DNA from: an uncultured delta proteobacterium
GTDB taxonomy: Bacteria; UBA10199; GCA-002796325; 1-14-0-20-49-13
Reading direction: 5' to 3'
Assembly (NCBI GenBank): GCA_903868375.1
Contig: CAIPVD010000065.1
Span: 1-6,019, forward strand
Length of the DNA stretch: 6,019 nt
Notes under the pieces: generated by a model
Told to the model about the DNA's origin: nothing
What the model saw: only the letters and a program-made list of their open reading frames with translations
The model's database searches: none
Made by a program: the position numbers and the translations under genes
Part shown: piece by piece, positions 1-6,019 of the stretch
How positions within the stretch are numbered: the first letter of the stretch is position 1
How the letters are laid out: the number at the start of each line of letters is the position of its first letter

Positions 1-1890
1 CAAGATGGCGCTGTGCGGAGTTCTTAAATGCATAATGTTGAGGGCGGAAAGAGGCCCATTAAAACTGCCGGGGCTCGTAGCATAGATCGTGCAGAACATG
101 GCGGGAAGTATCGCAAAATATTTTGCAACGTCATTTGAGATACTAAAGGTCGTAAGCGCGCCTCTTGTCATTAAAAGCTGTTTCCCTGTTTCGACTATCT
201 CGATGAGCTTTGTAGGATTGCTGTCCAGATCCACCATATTGCCGGCCTCGCGTGCCGCTTGAGTCCCGGTATTCATGGCAACGCCAACATCGGCTTGTGC
301 AAGCGCCGGTGCGTCGTTCGTTCCGTCTCCAGCCATTGCCAGAAGGCGGCCCTGCGCTTGTTCCGCGCGTATTCTTGCCAATTTACTTTCTGGCGTTGCT
401 TCTGCGATAAAGTCGTCCACGCCAGCTTCCGCAGCAATTGCAGCCGCTGTCATGGGATTATCACCTGTTATCATTATCGTCTTTATCCCCATCTTTCTAA
501 GTTCAGCAAAGCGTTCGCGAATCCCTCCCTTTACGATGTCTTTTAGACAAATAGTGCCCAGGACCATTTTGTCGGCAGTAACAACTATGGGCGTTCCGCC
601 GTTCTTTGCTATATCCGAAACGTTCTTTTCGACTTCAGGTGGAAACGTTCCACCCGCCGAAATAATATATTTTTTGATGGCCTCTGCCGCACCCTTGCGG
701 AGCCCCAGCATGTCGCCATCTTCCAGAGTGATATCGACACCGCTCATTCTTGTCTGGGCGGAGAAGGGAATGAAGTGCTCATTGTGAGGCATATATTTCT
801 TGGCACGTAGCCCGTACTTTTCCTTTGCAAGGACGACGATAGAACGGCCTTCGGGGGTTTCATCGGCAAGAGATGCTACCTGTGCGGCCTCGGCAAGGTC
901 TTCGTGTGTAACGCCACGCGCAGGAATGAACTCCGTTGCCATTCTATTGCCAAGCGTTATCGTTCCGGTCTTATCAAGCAAAAGAACGTCTATATCTCCG
1001 GCCGCTTCAACCGCACGGCCGCTTGTTGCAATGACGTTCTTCTTGATGAGGCGGCTCATTCCGCTGATACCTATCGCAGAGAGAAGGCCTCCAATGGTTG
1101 TTGGAATAAGGCAGACAAGCAGTGCCACAAGAACTGGCACGGTTATTATATGAGAGAGATCTTCGCCGGCAGTGTTCGAAAAATAGTCGGCGTAAAATTT
1201 TATGGATACTACGGCCAAGATGAAAAGTATCGTAAGGCCGGCAAGTAAGACGCTCAAGGCTATCTCATTAGGTGTCTTCTGCCTCGATGCGTTCTCGACA
1301 AGCCCGATTATCCTGTCTATGAATGTTTCACCCTGTTTCTTTGTGATCTTAACAACTATTTTGTCGCTTATTACTTTTGTCCCTCCGGTAACGGCGGATC
1401 TGTCGCCACCGGCCTCTCTTATGACAGGAGCCGATTCACCGGTTATGGCCGATTCATCAACACTTGCCACGCCTTCTACCACCTCTCCATCACTTGGGAT
1501 GATGTCTCCAGTCTCGCATACTACCAGATCATTCACCTCAAGTTTTTGACTTGGCACAGGTTCTATATTTCCATTAATTAACCTCTTTGCAATGACCGCG
1601 CTCCGCGACCTCTTTAGACTATCCGCCTGCGCCTTGCCTCTTCCTTCGGCTATTGCCTCGGAGAAATTCGCAAAGTAAACGGTAAAAAAGAGCCAGATGG
1701 CGATCTGGGCAACGAATCCAATATGTTCTCCTGCTATGATATCTTTTACAAGACTGTAGGTCGAGAGGAGGGCGCAGACGAACGTCACAAAGATGACCGG
1801 GTTTTTGACCAGCGTCCTGGGATTGAACTTATAGAACGCATCTTTCAACGCCTGAAATAATATTTCATTGGTTACGAATTTGTTTTTCAT
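1..1890 (-). CDS. kdpB: Potassium-transporting P-type ATPase, ATP-hydrolysing subunit KdpB (3' end off the window)
   Basis: KdpB hydrolyses ATP to drive K+ uptake through KdpA in the inner-membrane KdpFABC complex. The frame is open for all 630 codons from the ATG at 1890-1888 to the left edge, so the C-terminus is missing; E. coli KdpB has about 682 residues, so some 50-60 are lost. Visible P-type ATPase motifs are TGES at residues 150-153 (actuator domain; the Ser matches the inhibitory phosphoserine of E. coli KdpB), IPTTIGG at 262-268 (TM4), the phosphorylation site DKTGT at 306-310, TGD at 475-477 and GDGTNDAP at 521-528. SNDVAK at 585-590 carries the TM5 Asp and Lys known to couple hydrolysis to transport. 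Membrane segments fall near residues 33-53, 60-76, 213-233 and 248-273. The start lies 2 bp after the kdpA stop, with AGGAAGGA at 1901-1908 inside the end of kdpA, so translational coupling is likely. No frameshift or missing catalytic residue is seen. Confidence 0.98.
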   Translation of the reverse strand, partial: MKNKFVTNEILFQALKDAFYKFNPRTLVKNPVIFVTFVCALLSTYSLVKDIIAGEHIGFVAQIAIWLFFTVYFANFSEAIAEGRGKAQADSLKRSRSAVIAKRLINGNIEPVPSQKLEVNDLVVCETGDIIPSDGEVVEGVASVDESAITGESAPVIREAGGDRSAVTGGTKVISDKIVVKITKKQGETFIDRIIGLVENASRQKTPNEIALSVLLAGLTILFILAVVSIKFYADYFSNTAGEDLSHIITVPVLVALLVCLIPTTIGGLLSAIGISGMSRLIKKNVIATSGRAVEAAGDIDVLLLDKTGTITLGNRMATEFIPARGVTHEDLAEAAQVASLADETPEGRSIVVLAKEKYGLRAKKYMPHNEHFIPFSAQTRMSGVDITLEDGDMLGLRKGAAEAIKKYIISAGGTFPPEVEKNVSDIAKNGGTPIVVTADKMVLGTICLKDIVKGGIRERFAELRKMGIKTIMITGDNPMTAAAIAAEAGVDDFIAEATPESKLARIRAEQAQGRLLAMAGDGTNDAPALAQADVGVAMNTGTQAAREAGNMVDLDSNPTKLIEIVETGKQLLMTRGALTTFSISNDVAKYFAILPAMFCTIYATSPGSFNGPLSALNIMHLRTPHSAIL

Positions 1891-1892
1891 AT

Positions 1893-3584
1893 TTAAAATG
1901 TCCTTCCTGTAAGCATGAGAAAATGTTCGATGATAGGCCCTAACGATAAGGCCGGCAAAAATGTCAACGCCCCCACGATAAGGATGACCGATATCAAGAG
2001 GACCAAGAATACCATATTGTCAGTTGCAAACGTCCCTTCAGACGGGGGCGATATGTTCTTTTTTGCAAGGCTTCCGGCAACCGCCAGCACGGGGACTATA
2101 ACAGCGAACCGCCCGATCAGCATGCAAAGGCCAAGTGAGACATTGTAAAATACGGTATTTGCGTTCAGACCGGCAAACGCGCTCCCGTTGTTCTGTGATG
2201 CTGAAGTAAATGCGTAAAGTATCTCTGAAAATCCGTGCGGCCCTTTGTTTGAAAGTCCAGCGAGCCCAGCCGGCAGAATAGAGGCAATACCAGACCCGAG
2301 AAGGATCGTAGCGGCAGGAGCAAGAATGGTGATCAGAACAAATGCTATCTCTTTTGTCTCGATCTTTTTACCAAGATATTCCGGCGTTCTCCCTACCATT
2401 AGACCGGCCAGGAAGACCGTAAGTAATATGAACATCAACATTCCGTAAAGGCCGCTTCCGACACCGCCGAATATTATCTCGCCGAGCATCATGTTGAATA
2501 TGGAGATGCCCCCGGCAATGGGTGACAAACTCGAGTGCATGGCGTTTACGCTCCCATTGGAGGCGACCGTTGTTGCCGTGGACCATATGATGCTGTTCGT
2601 AACTCCTAGTCTAACTTCCTTCCCCTCCATAAGAGCGCCGTGACCAAAGACGGGGTTTACGGAATATTCACTATATAAGGAGAGCCCAAGTCCTGCGAAC
2701 CATATCAAAAACATGGCTGCAAAGAGTATCCATCCGTGTTTCTTAGAGCGTACCATTGTGCCAAATGTATAACAGAACGCTGCCGCTATCATAAGAAGAG
2801 AGAACATTTCTAGCCAGTTTGAAAGCGGGGTCGGGTTCTCAAATGGATGGGCGCTGTTCGTATTGAAGAAACCGCCGCCATTGGTTCCAAGTTGTTTGAT
2901 AGCGATCTGTGATGCCGCGGGTCCCATCGGGATGACCTGTTCGACTCCTTCAACTGTATGAGCAGTGACATAATGAGAAAAGTTCTGAACTACGCCTTGG
3001 CTCACCAAGAACACGGCAAGTATAATAGATAAAGGCAGAAGCACATAAACTACCGAGCGAGTTAGATCTACCCAACAATTGCCAAGGGTATCGGTCTTTT
3101 TTCTAATAAGGCCTCTTATAAGCGCCAACAGAACCGCGAGACCGGTGGCCGCGCTAAGGAAATTCTGCACCGCGAGTCCCAGCATCTGCACAAGATAGCC
3201 CATGGTGTTCTCGCCAGAATATGACTGCCAGTTAGTGTTCGTAATAAAGCTCACAGCTGTATTGAACGCCAAGTGCCATGAAACATCCGGCAAGGCTTGC
3301 GGGTTAAGAGGTAAACGTGCCTGGAAGAACTGTAGGAAGAACACGACAAGAAGGCCAATAATATTGAAAACGATGATAGAAAAGGTGAAGCCCTTCCATG
3401 TCATTTCTATTTCTGGATCTACGCCGGATACTTTATAGACCAATCTCTCCAGCCAACCCAAAGGATAAGAAAGAAGATGGCGCTTGCCCATAAAGACCTT
3501 GGCCATGTAGGAGCCAAGTATCGGCGTAGCGATAATTAGCGCCAGTGAATAAACTGCTACTTGTATCCAATCAAACTTGTTCAT
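1893..3584 (-). CDS. kdpA: Potassium-transporting ATPase, K+-binding channel subunit KdpA
   Basis: KdpA is the K+-selective, channel-like subunit of KdpFABC, related to the SKT transporters. It is complete at 563 residues (E. coli about 557). The four pore-loop filter regions are all visible: TNTNW at about 115-119, GTNGGG at 233-238, SNGSVN at 342-347 and SASQNNGS at 461-468. The conserved block NSAHPFENPT follows the second. About ten hydrophobic membrane segments run from residue 6 to the C-terminus. I chose the ATG at 3584-3582 rather than the GTG two codons upstream (3590-3588), because that GTG is part of the ribosome binding site GAGAGGTG and the ATG sits 5 nt after GAGAGG. The gene starts 12 bp after the kdpF stop and ends 2 bp before kdpB, which indicates one polycistronic mRNA. 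No residue of the filters appears lost. Confidence 0.98.
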   Translation of the reverse strand: MNKFDWIQVAVYSLALIIATPILGSYMAKVFMGKRHLLSYPLGWLERLVYKVSGVDPEIEMTWKGFTFSIIVFNIIGLLVVFFLQFFQARLPLNPQALPDVSWHLAFNTAVSFITNTNWQSYSGENTMGYLVQMLGLAVQNFLSAATGLAVLLALIRGLIRKKTDTLGNCWVDLTRSVVYVLLPLSIILAVFLVSQGVVQNFSHYVTAHTVEGVEQVIPMGPAASQIAIKQLGTNGGGFFNTNSAHPFENPTPLSNWLEMFSLLMIAAAFCYTFGTMVRSKKHGWILFAAMFLIWFAGLGLSLYSEYSVNPVFGHGALMEGKEVRLGVTNSIIWSTATTVASNGSVNAMHSSLSPIAGGISIFNMMLGEIIFGGVGSGLYGMLMFILLTVFLAGLMVGRTPEYLGKKIETKEIAFVLITILAPAATILLGSGIASILPAGLAGLSNKGPHGFSEILYAFTSASQNNGSAFAGLNANTVFYNVSLGLCMLIGRFAVIVPVLAVAGSLAKKNISPPSEGTFATDNMVFLVLLISVILIVGALTFLPALSLGPIIEHFLMLTGRTF

Positions 3585-3596
3585 AAACACCTCTCG

Positions 3597-3683
3597 TTAG
3601 AATTTTTCCGGACGGAATATCGTATAGGCCAGATATATAAGAAGACCAAATGCGACGACGCCGGCAATGATAAAATCGCTCAT
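3597..3683 (-). CDS. kdpF: Small membrane peptide KdpF of the K+-transporting ATPase
   Basis: This is a 28-residue ORF starting MSDFIIAGVV and ending FRPEKF. It has one hydrophobic segment (about residues 4-22) and a short charged tail. Size, hydrophobic profile, the Leu-x-Tyr-Leu-x-Tyr-like centre (LLIYLAYTIF) and position directly before kdpA match E. coli KdpF (29 residues), which sits between KdpA and KdpB and stabilises the complex. It has a good ribosome binding site, AAGGTGG at 3688-3694, 4 nt before the ATG. Its TAA stop at 3599-3597 is 12 bp from the kdpA start. It is the first gene of the operon. The identification rests on context and on the shape of the peptide, since a sequence this short gives little statistical support. 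Confidence 0.9.
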   Translation of the reverse strand: MSDFIIAGVVAFGLLIYLAYTIFRPEKF

Positions 3684-3688
3684 AGAAC

Positions 3689-3703
3689 CACCTTTCTAAG
3701 GTG
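3689..3703 (-). promoter_or_regulatory. Small hairpin over the kdpF ribosome binding site
   Basis: In the mRNA sense the sequence reads CACCTT-AGA-AAGGTG, a perfect 6-bp stem with a 3-nt loop. The 3' arm is the kdpF Shine-Dalgarno sequence (AAGGTGG), so if the hairpin forms it would mask ribosome access. Whether it is stable enough to matter in the cell, or is chance, cannot be told from the sequence. Confidence 0.45.
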
Positions 3704-3723
3704 TAGGCTAGCTTTTACGCAAT

Positions 3724-3729
3724 AAAATA
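3724..3729 (-). promoter_or_regulatory. Possible -10 element of the kdpFAB promoter
   Basis: TATTTT on the minus strand is the best placed -10-like hexamer between the putative KdpE box and kdpF. It would put the transcript start near 3717, about 34 nt before the kdpF ATG. The hexamer 17 bp upstream (CACTCC) is a poor -35, as expected for a promoter that depends on an activator. TATACC six bases upstream is an alternative. The assignment is weak. Confidence 0.35.
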
Positions 3730-3730
3730 G

Positions 3731-3760
3731 GTATAAAAAAATGGAGGGAGTGTATAAAAA
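3731..3760 (-). repeat. Direct repeat TTTTTATAC, two copies 21 bp apart
   Basis: The 9-mer TTTTTATAC occurs on the minus strand at 3760-3752 and again at 3739-3731. The 21-bp offset is two helical turns. The first copy is the second half-site of the putative KdpE box; the second overlaps the expected promoter core. It may be an extra binding site or simply part of an AT-rich promoter. Confidence 0.6.
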
Positions 3761-3773
3761 TTACGTAAAAATG
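3750..3773 (-). promoter_or_regulatory. Putative KdpE-type activator box of the kdp operon
   Basis: On the minus strand two T-rich half-sites lie in tandem: TTTTTA at 3771-3766 and TTTTTATAC at 3760-3752, exactly 11 bp apart and thus on one face of the helix. From memory, the E. coli kdp promoter has the same arrangement: CA then TTTTTATAC followed 11 bp later by TTTTTACAC, just upstream of a poor -35. The leading CA and trailing CAC are also shared here. The kdpDE genes are not in the window, so the binding protein is inferred. Confidence 0.55.
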
Positions 3774-3827
3774 AAGTCGTTAATCGGAAATACCCACTAA
3801 GAAGCGAGGCCTTTACTGCGCTGGAGC

Positions 3828-4577
3828 TTACAACGTTGGACAGTTGAGCTCTACATTTGTAGCTGTAACGTAACAAAGTGAACTGGCATCTAACGTGGTT
3901 AGCGGATTAAAAAATCTTGAGGAGGTGTTATCGTCGTCACACTTATCACCAATACAGTTGATGCTTGGAGTAGTGTGTCCATCTTGACAGAGGGCCGCTT
4001 TATGCCACTCCTGAATTTTTCCCGCCATGAGCGTTAAAGAGACAAATGTTGATGCCACATTATCTGGGATCGATTCTAAATTCACAATTGCCTTGCAATC
4101 GAAGTCTTCATTATTATGAACGACTTCCAAACCAAGTTCATTAGTTACAAATCCCATATATGCATTCACTGCCTGCACGATCCTATCTACATAGGTATCC
4201 GTATTTCCTATCAGCGGCAATACGTCGGCATTCCACATGGTAGCGGAGTAATTATAATCGACTCCGCAAGAATGCAGTGTTTCGTGGGGTAATGCATTCA
4301 GTTTAGCCACCATTTCATAAGCGGGTTTTACCTTATTAAAAACATCCTGTAACTTTAATAGCCTGGGTATCGGCCAATCATAGGTGCCCATTTGCGCGAG
4401 CGCGGCATTGGCCATCAGCAATTCGCAGTTGTCTTCATTCGAAAGTTTGGATCCATTGACATATTTGACCTTGGCAAGTGCATCGCAGTTGCAGACAAGG
4501 TCTTTGTTCAAGGCGGGGTAATAACCGTTATATTTTTTGGAAATGCTGTCTAAAATTCCGGAAACGAAAGTTGACAT
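3828..4577 (-). CDS. Uncharacterised 249-residue cysteine-rich protein with an HExxH motif
   Basis: I do not recognise this family. The gene is clearly real: it has AGGAGG 5 nt before the ATG, a near-consensus promoter and an in-frame TAG 12 nt upstream of the ATG, which fixes the start. The protein has no signal peptide and no membrane segment. It has ten cysteines (29, 31, 51, 104, 161, 197, 208, 213, 235, 246), including CxC at 29-31 and CxxxxC at 208-213. HETLH at 98-102 fits the zinc-protease pattern HExxH and is followed by Gly105, Asp107 and Met114, loosely like a metzincin (HExxHxxG), although Pro97 just before the first His is unusual and the third ligand is off register. The acidic run GDKCDDDN at 210-217 resembles a single thrombospondin type 3 / calcium loop. 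The many cysteines hint at disulfides or metal binding. It lies upstream of kdpF on the same strand with no clear terminator between them. Confidence 0.85.
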   Translation of the reverse strand: MSTFVSGILDSISKKYNGYYPALNKDLVCNCDALAKVKYVNGSKLSNEDNCELLMANAALAQMGTYDWPIPRLLKLQDVFNKVKPAYEMVAKLNALPHETLHSCGVDYNYSATMWNADVLPLIGNTDTYVDRIVQAVNAYMGFVTNELGLEVVHNNEDFDCKAIVNLESIPDNVASTFVSLTLMAGKIQEWHKAALCQDGHTTPSINCIGDKCDDDNTSSRFFNPLTTLDASSLCYVTATNVELNCPTL

Positions 4578-4582
4578 GGTTG

Positions 4583-4588
4583 CCTCCT
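4583..4588 (-). promoter_or_regulatory. Ribosome binding site of the 249-residue protein
   Basis: AGGAGG on the minus strand, a full Shine-Dalgarno match, lies 5 nt before the ATG at 4577-4575. Together with the in-frame TAG just upstream it settles the start codon and predicts efficient translation. Confidence 0.9.
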
Positions 4589-4614
4589 AAAAATGGTTGT
4601 TCAATTTTTTCGGT

Positions 4615-4643
4615 TATATATGAAAACTTATGCGACAAGTCAA
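4615..4643 (-). promoter_or_regulatory. Near-consensus sigma70-type promoter of the 249-residue protein gene
   Basis: On the minus strand, TTGACT at 4643-4638 (-35, 5 of 6), a 17-bp spacer and TATATA at 4620-4615 (-10, 5 of 6) form a near-ideal housekeeping promoter. The start would fall near 4608, giving a leader of about 30 nt that ends in the AGGAGG site. This suggests strong, largely constitutive expression unless a repressor acts on the neighbouring repeats. Confidence 0.8.
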
Positions 4644-4653
4644 GGGCGAAATT

Positions 4654-4682
4654 TTCTAAGTCCAAGAAATAGAATAGATAAT
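4654..4682 (+). promoter_or_regulatory. Possible promoter for the ATP-grasp gene
   Basis: GATAAT at 4677-4682 is a 5-of-6 match to a -10 element, and TTCTAA at 4654-4659 lies 17 bp upstream as a poor -35. The start would fall near 4690, on the first GAATATC element, so a protein bound there could block it. No other plus-strand pair between here and the gene is clearly better. The assignment is tentative. Confidence 0.3.
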
Positions 4683-4688
4683 CGTTCC

Positions 4689-4743
4689 GAATATCAGAAT
4701 ATCGAACTGTAAAAGCAAAATTGCAAGATGTCAGAATATCGAA
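4689..4743. repeat. 13-bp direct repeat TCAGAATATCGAA with an extra GAATATC
   Basis: TCAGAATATCGAA occurs exactly at 4694-4706 and 4731-4743, 37 bp apart. The core GAATATC also occurs at 4689-4695, giving three copies with the first two in tandem 8 bp apart. The repeats sit between two divergent genes, upstream of the ATP-grasp gene, as binding sites for a transcription factor would. No regulator gene is visible in the window. Confidence 0.65.
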
Positions 4744-4766
4744 TTTTTTGATTTTAAAGGGTATTC

Positions 4767-4786
4767 TGCCAAAATGTTTATTGGCA
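4767..4786 (+). promoter_or_regulatory. Inverted repeat in the leader of the ATP-grasp gene
   Basis: TGCCAA (4767-4772) and TTGGCA (4781-4786) form a perfect 6-bp inverted repeat around an 8-bp AT-rich centre. It may be an operator or an mRNA hairpin. There is no U-run after it, so it is not an intrinsic terminator. Confidence 0.4.
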
Positions 4787-4823
4787 TGAAAGTTGCTTTG
4801 CCACCATCAACGTTAGCAAAACG

Positions 4824-4829
4824 AAAGGA
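4824..4829 (+). promoter_or_regulatory. Ribosome binding site of the ATP-grasp gene
   Basis: AAAGGA lies 7 nt before the ATG at 4837. The frame is also open from an ATG at 4786, which would add 17 residues but has no Shine-Dalgarno sequence, so this site favours 4837. Confidence 0.75.
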
Positions 4830-4836
4830 ATCTCAC

Positions 4837-6019
4837 ATGAAGACAATAATGATCGTTCACACTGAAAATGCCAGCCGTCGTAGGCATTTTGCCAGGGCAC
4901 GGGAATATGGCGCGAGATTGATACTCGTTAAACATAATCCTACATGGGAAAAAGATTATGTGGATGAGTGCATTAATGTGGATACAAGCAATACGGCAGA
5001 AACGGTGAAGGCGGTAATTGACAGTATCTCTGGCGAAAAAATAGACGGTATAGTGACATTTGTAGAGCATAGTGTCCCTACCGCGGCCGCTATTGCTAAA
5101 GCACTTAATCTTCCCTTCGTAAGCGAAGAAGCGGCGCAACTAGCGAGAGATAAATATAGAATGCGCAATGCGCTTTCAAAGGGAGGCGTGCCTTGCCCGA
5201 AGTATCAATTGTGTAGGGATCTGTCTGAAGCGAAAAGAATATGTAAAGATTTTGGCTATCCAGTTGTGCTGAAGCCTATTATCGGCGGCGGAAGCATGTA
5301 CGTACGGCTAATTAACGATGAAAACGAATTGCAAACACATTTCTCAAAGATTCAGGAAGGTGCGTGGCAAGGTTTTGCCTATGATCCCCTCTATCAGCTG
5401 TCAAGAAAAGAGTATAACAATGCCATCTTGATCGAGTCCTTCATCGACGGGAAGGAATTCTCCGTTGAATCGATGGTGTATGAGAATGAAACCCACACTA
5501 TAGCCGTGCAGGACAAACCGTTGCCCATGGATGGCCCGTATTTCGACGAAATATTCTTTTCAACTCCGTCTAGGCTTCCGAAAGCGCAGCAGGATGAAAT
5601 GATAAGGCTTACGGCACTGGCAAATAAAGCCCTAGGCATTAATATCGGAGCAACTCATACTGAATTTAGGCTTAGCTCTAAAGGCCCTGTCATTCTTGAA
5701 ACAGCGGCCCGAATGGCCGGTGGCCCTAGTTACAGGACGGTGCTTACATCGACAAAATTCGATATGGTCAAGGCCATTATGGACCTGTCGGTGGGAGAAA
5801 AGGTCGATTTTAACATTACAGAGCGACGTCCTTCTGGAGACGTATGTTTCTTTGCGCCAAAGGAAGGTATCATAAAGAGAATCGATGGGATCGAGGAGGC
5901 CAGAAAAATGGAAGGAGTGATCGAGGTAGAAGCGTACAAAAAAGTCGGCGATGAAGTTTCGGTGGCGCCTAAAATATTCCAGTCTCAAGGGCACTTTATT
6001 GTGACCGCCGATACATTCG
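4837..6019 (+). CDS. ATP-grasp ligase of the L-amino-acid / carboxylate-amine ligase type (3' end off the window)
   Basis: ATP-grasp enzymes activate a carboxylate as an acyl phosphate with ATP and join it to an amine. The 394 visible codons are open to the right edge. Residues 1-95 form a Rossmann-like N-terminal domain (strand MKTIMIVHT, then IDGIVTFVEH at 69-78). RDKYRMRNAL at 104-113 and YPVVLKPIIGGGS at 141-153 are the usual start of the ATP-grasp fold, with Lys146 and the Gly-rich loop binding ATP. ILIESFIDGKEFSVE at 197-211 is the hinge and adenine region. THTEFRL at 273-279 and ILETAARMAGG at 286-296 supply the Mg2+ and phosphate ligands, much like the corresponding blocks of Bacillus BacD/YwfE. 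The tail from about 335 (GDVCFFAPKEG onward) resembles the C-terminal domain of L-amino-acid ligases, so probably only 15-40 residues are missing. Substrates cannot be read from the sequence. PurK/PurT-like and biotin-carboxylase-like annotations are possible but fit less well. It is transcribed away from the 249-residue gene. Confidence 0.9.
   Translation, partial: MKTIMIVHTENASRRRHFARAREYGARLILVKHNPTWEKDYVDECINVDTSNTAETVKAVIDSISGEKIDGIVTFVEHSVPTAAAIAKALNLPFVSEEAAQLARDKYRMRNALSKGGVPCPKYQLCRDLSEAKRICKDFGYPVVLKPIIGGGSMYVRLINDENELQTHFSKIQEGAWQGFAYDPLYQLSRKEYNNAILIESFIDGKEFSVESMVYENETHTIAVQDKPLPMDGPYFDEIFFSTPSRLPKAQQDEMIRLTALANKALGINIGATHTEFRLSSKGPVILETAARMAGGPSYRTVLTSTKFDMVKAIMDLSVGEKVDFNITERRPSGDVCFFAPKEGIIKRIDGIEEARKMEGVIEVEAYKKVGDEVSVAPKIFQSQGHFIVTADTF

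Noticed and set aside
275..787. A 170-codon plus-strand open frame and several shorter ones between 259 and 1549
   Set aside because: They lie antisense to kdpB, whose frame is unbroken and carries all P-type ATPase motifs. Their translations show no recognisable domain and follow from the codon bias of kdpB.
3761..3768. The palindrome TTACGTAA as a separate operator
   Set aside because: It is only 8 bp in an AT-rich stretch and is fully contained in the putative KdpE box, so it does not need a separate explanation.
3684..3827. A riboswitch (for example the c-di-AMP ydaO type) controlling kdp
   Set aside because: The region is too short and AT-rich. The likely leader is only about 34 nt and shows no multi-helix fold beyond the small hairpin at the ribosome binding site.
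3936..3955. GDKCDDDN in the 249-residue protein as a thrombospondin type 3 calcium repeat
   Set aside because: Only one degenerate copy is present, without the regular DxDxDG spacing, so it is noted only as an acidic cysteine-containing stretch.
4767..4800. Inverted repeats before the ATP-grasp gene as an intrinsic terminator
   Set aside because: No run of T follows the stem on either useful side, and the flanking genes diverge, so no transcript needs to end there.
5632..5994. A 120-codon minus-strand open frame and others antisense to the ATP-grasp gene
   Set aside because: They are shadows of a well-supported coding frame, with low-complexity or arbitrary translations and no ribosome binding site that I could see.

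Overview
The window looks like chromosomal DNA from a bacterium of moderate GC content with ordinary AGGAGG-type ribosome binding sites. Nothing in it fixes the taxon. No mobile element, CRISPR array or RNA gene is visible. A Gram-negative host is plausible from the E. coli-like kdpFAB order with a KdpF peptide, but this is inference.

Layout. Positions 1-3683 hold a minus-strand operon for the high-affinity P-type potassium pump: kdpF (28 codons), kdpA (complete) and kdpB (complete N-terminus, running off the left edge with roughly its last 50-60 residues missing). kdpC and any kdpDE sensor genes would lie beyond position 1. The 144-bp gap at 3684-3827 holds what looks like the kdp control region: a T-rich pair of half-sites 11 bp apart that resembles the KdpE box of E. 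coli, a third copy two helical turns further down, a weak -10, and a small hairpin covering the kdpF ribosome binding site.

Positions 3828-4577 hold a minus-strand gene for a 249-residue protein I do not recognise. It has ten cysteines, no signal peptide and an HExxH motif (HETLH) followed by a glycine. It has its own near-consensus sigma70-type promoter (TTGACT, 17 bp, TATATA). Positions 4578-4836 form a divergent intergenic region with a 13-bp direct repeat, three GAATATC elements and an inverted repeat.

From 4837 to the right edge runs a plus-strand gene for an ATP-grasp ligase of the L-amino-acid ligase / carboxylate-amine ligase type. It is cut by the window, probably only a few tens of residues before its end.

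The kdp genes act together: KdpA is the K+ selective channel subunit, KdpB the ATPase and KdpF a stabilising peptide. There is no sequence evidence that the 249-residue protein or the ATP-grasp enzyme takes part in potassium transport. The most interesting items are the unrecognised cysteine-rich protein with its possible metal site, the repeat-bearing divergent control region beside the orphan ATP-grasp ligase, and the architecture of the kdp promoter.
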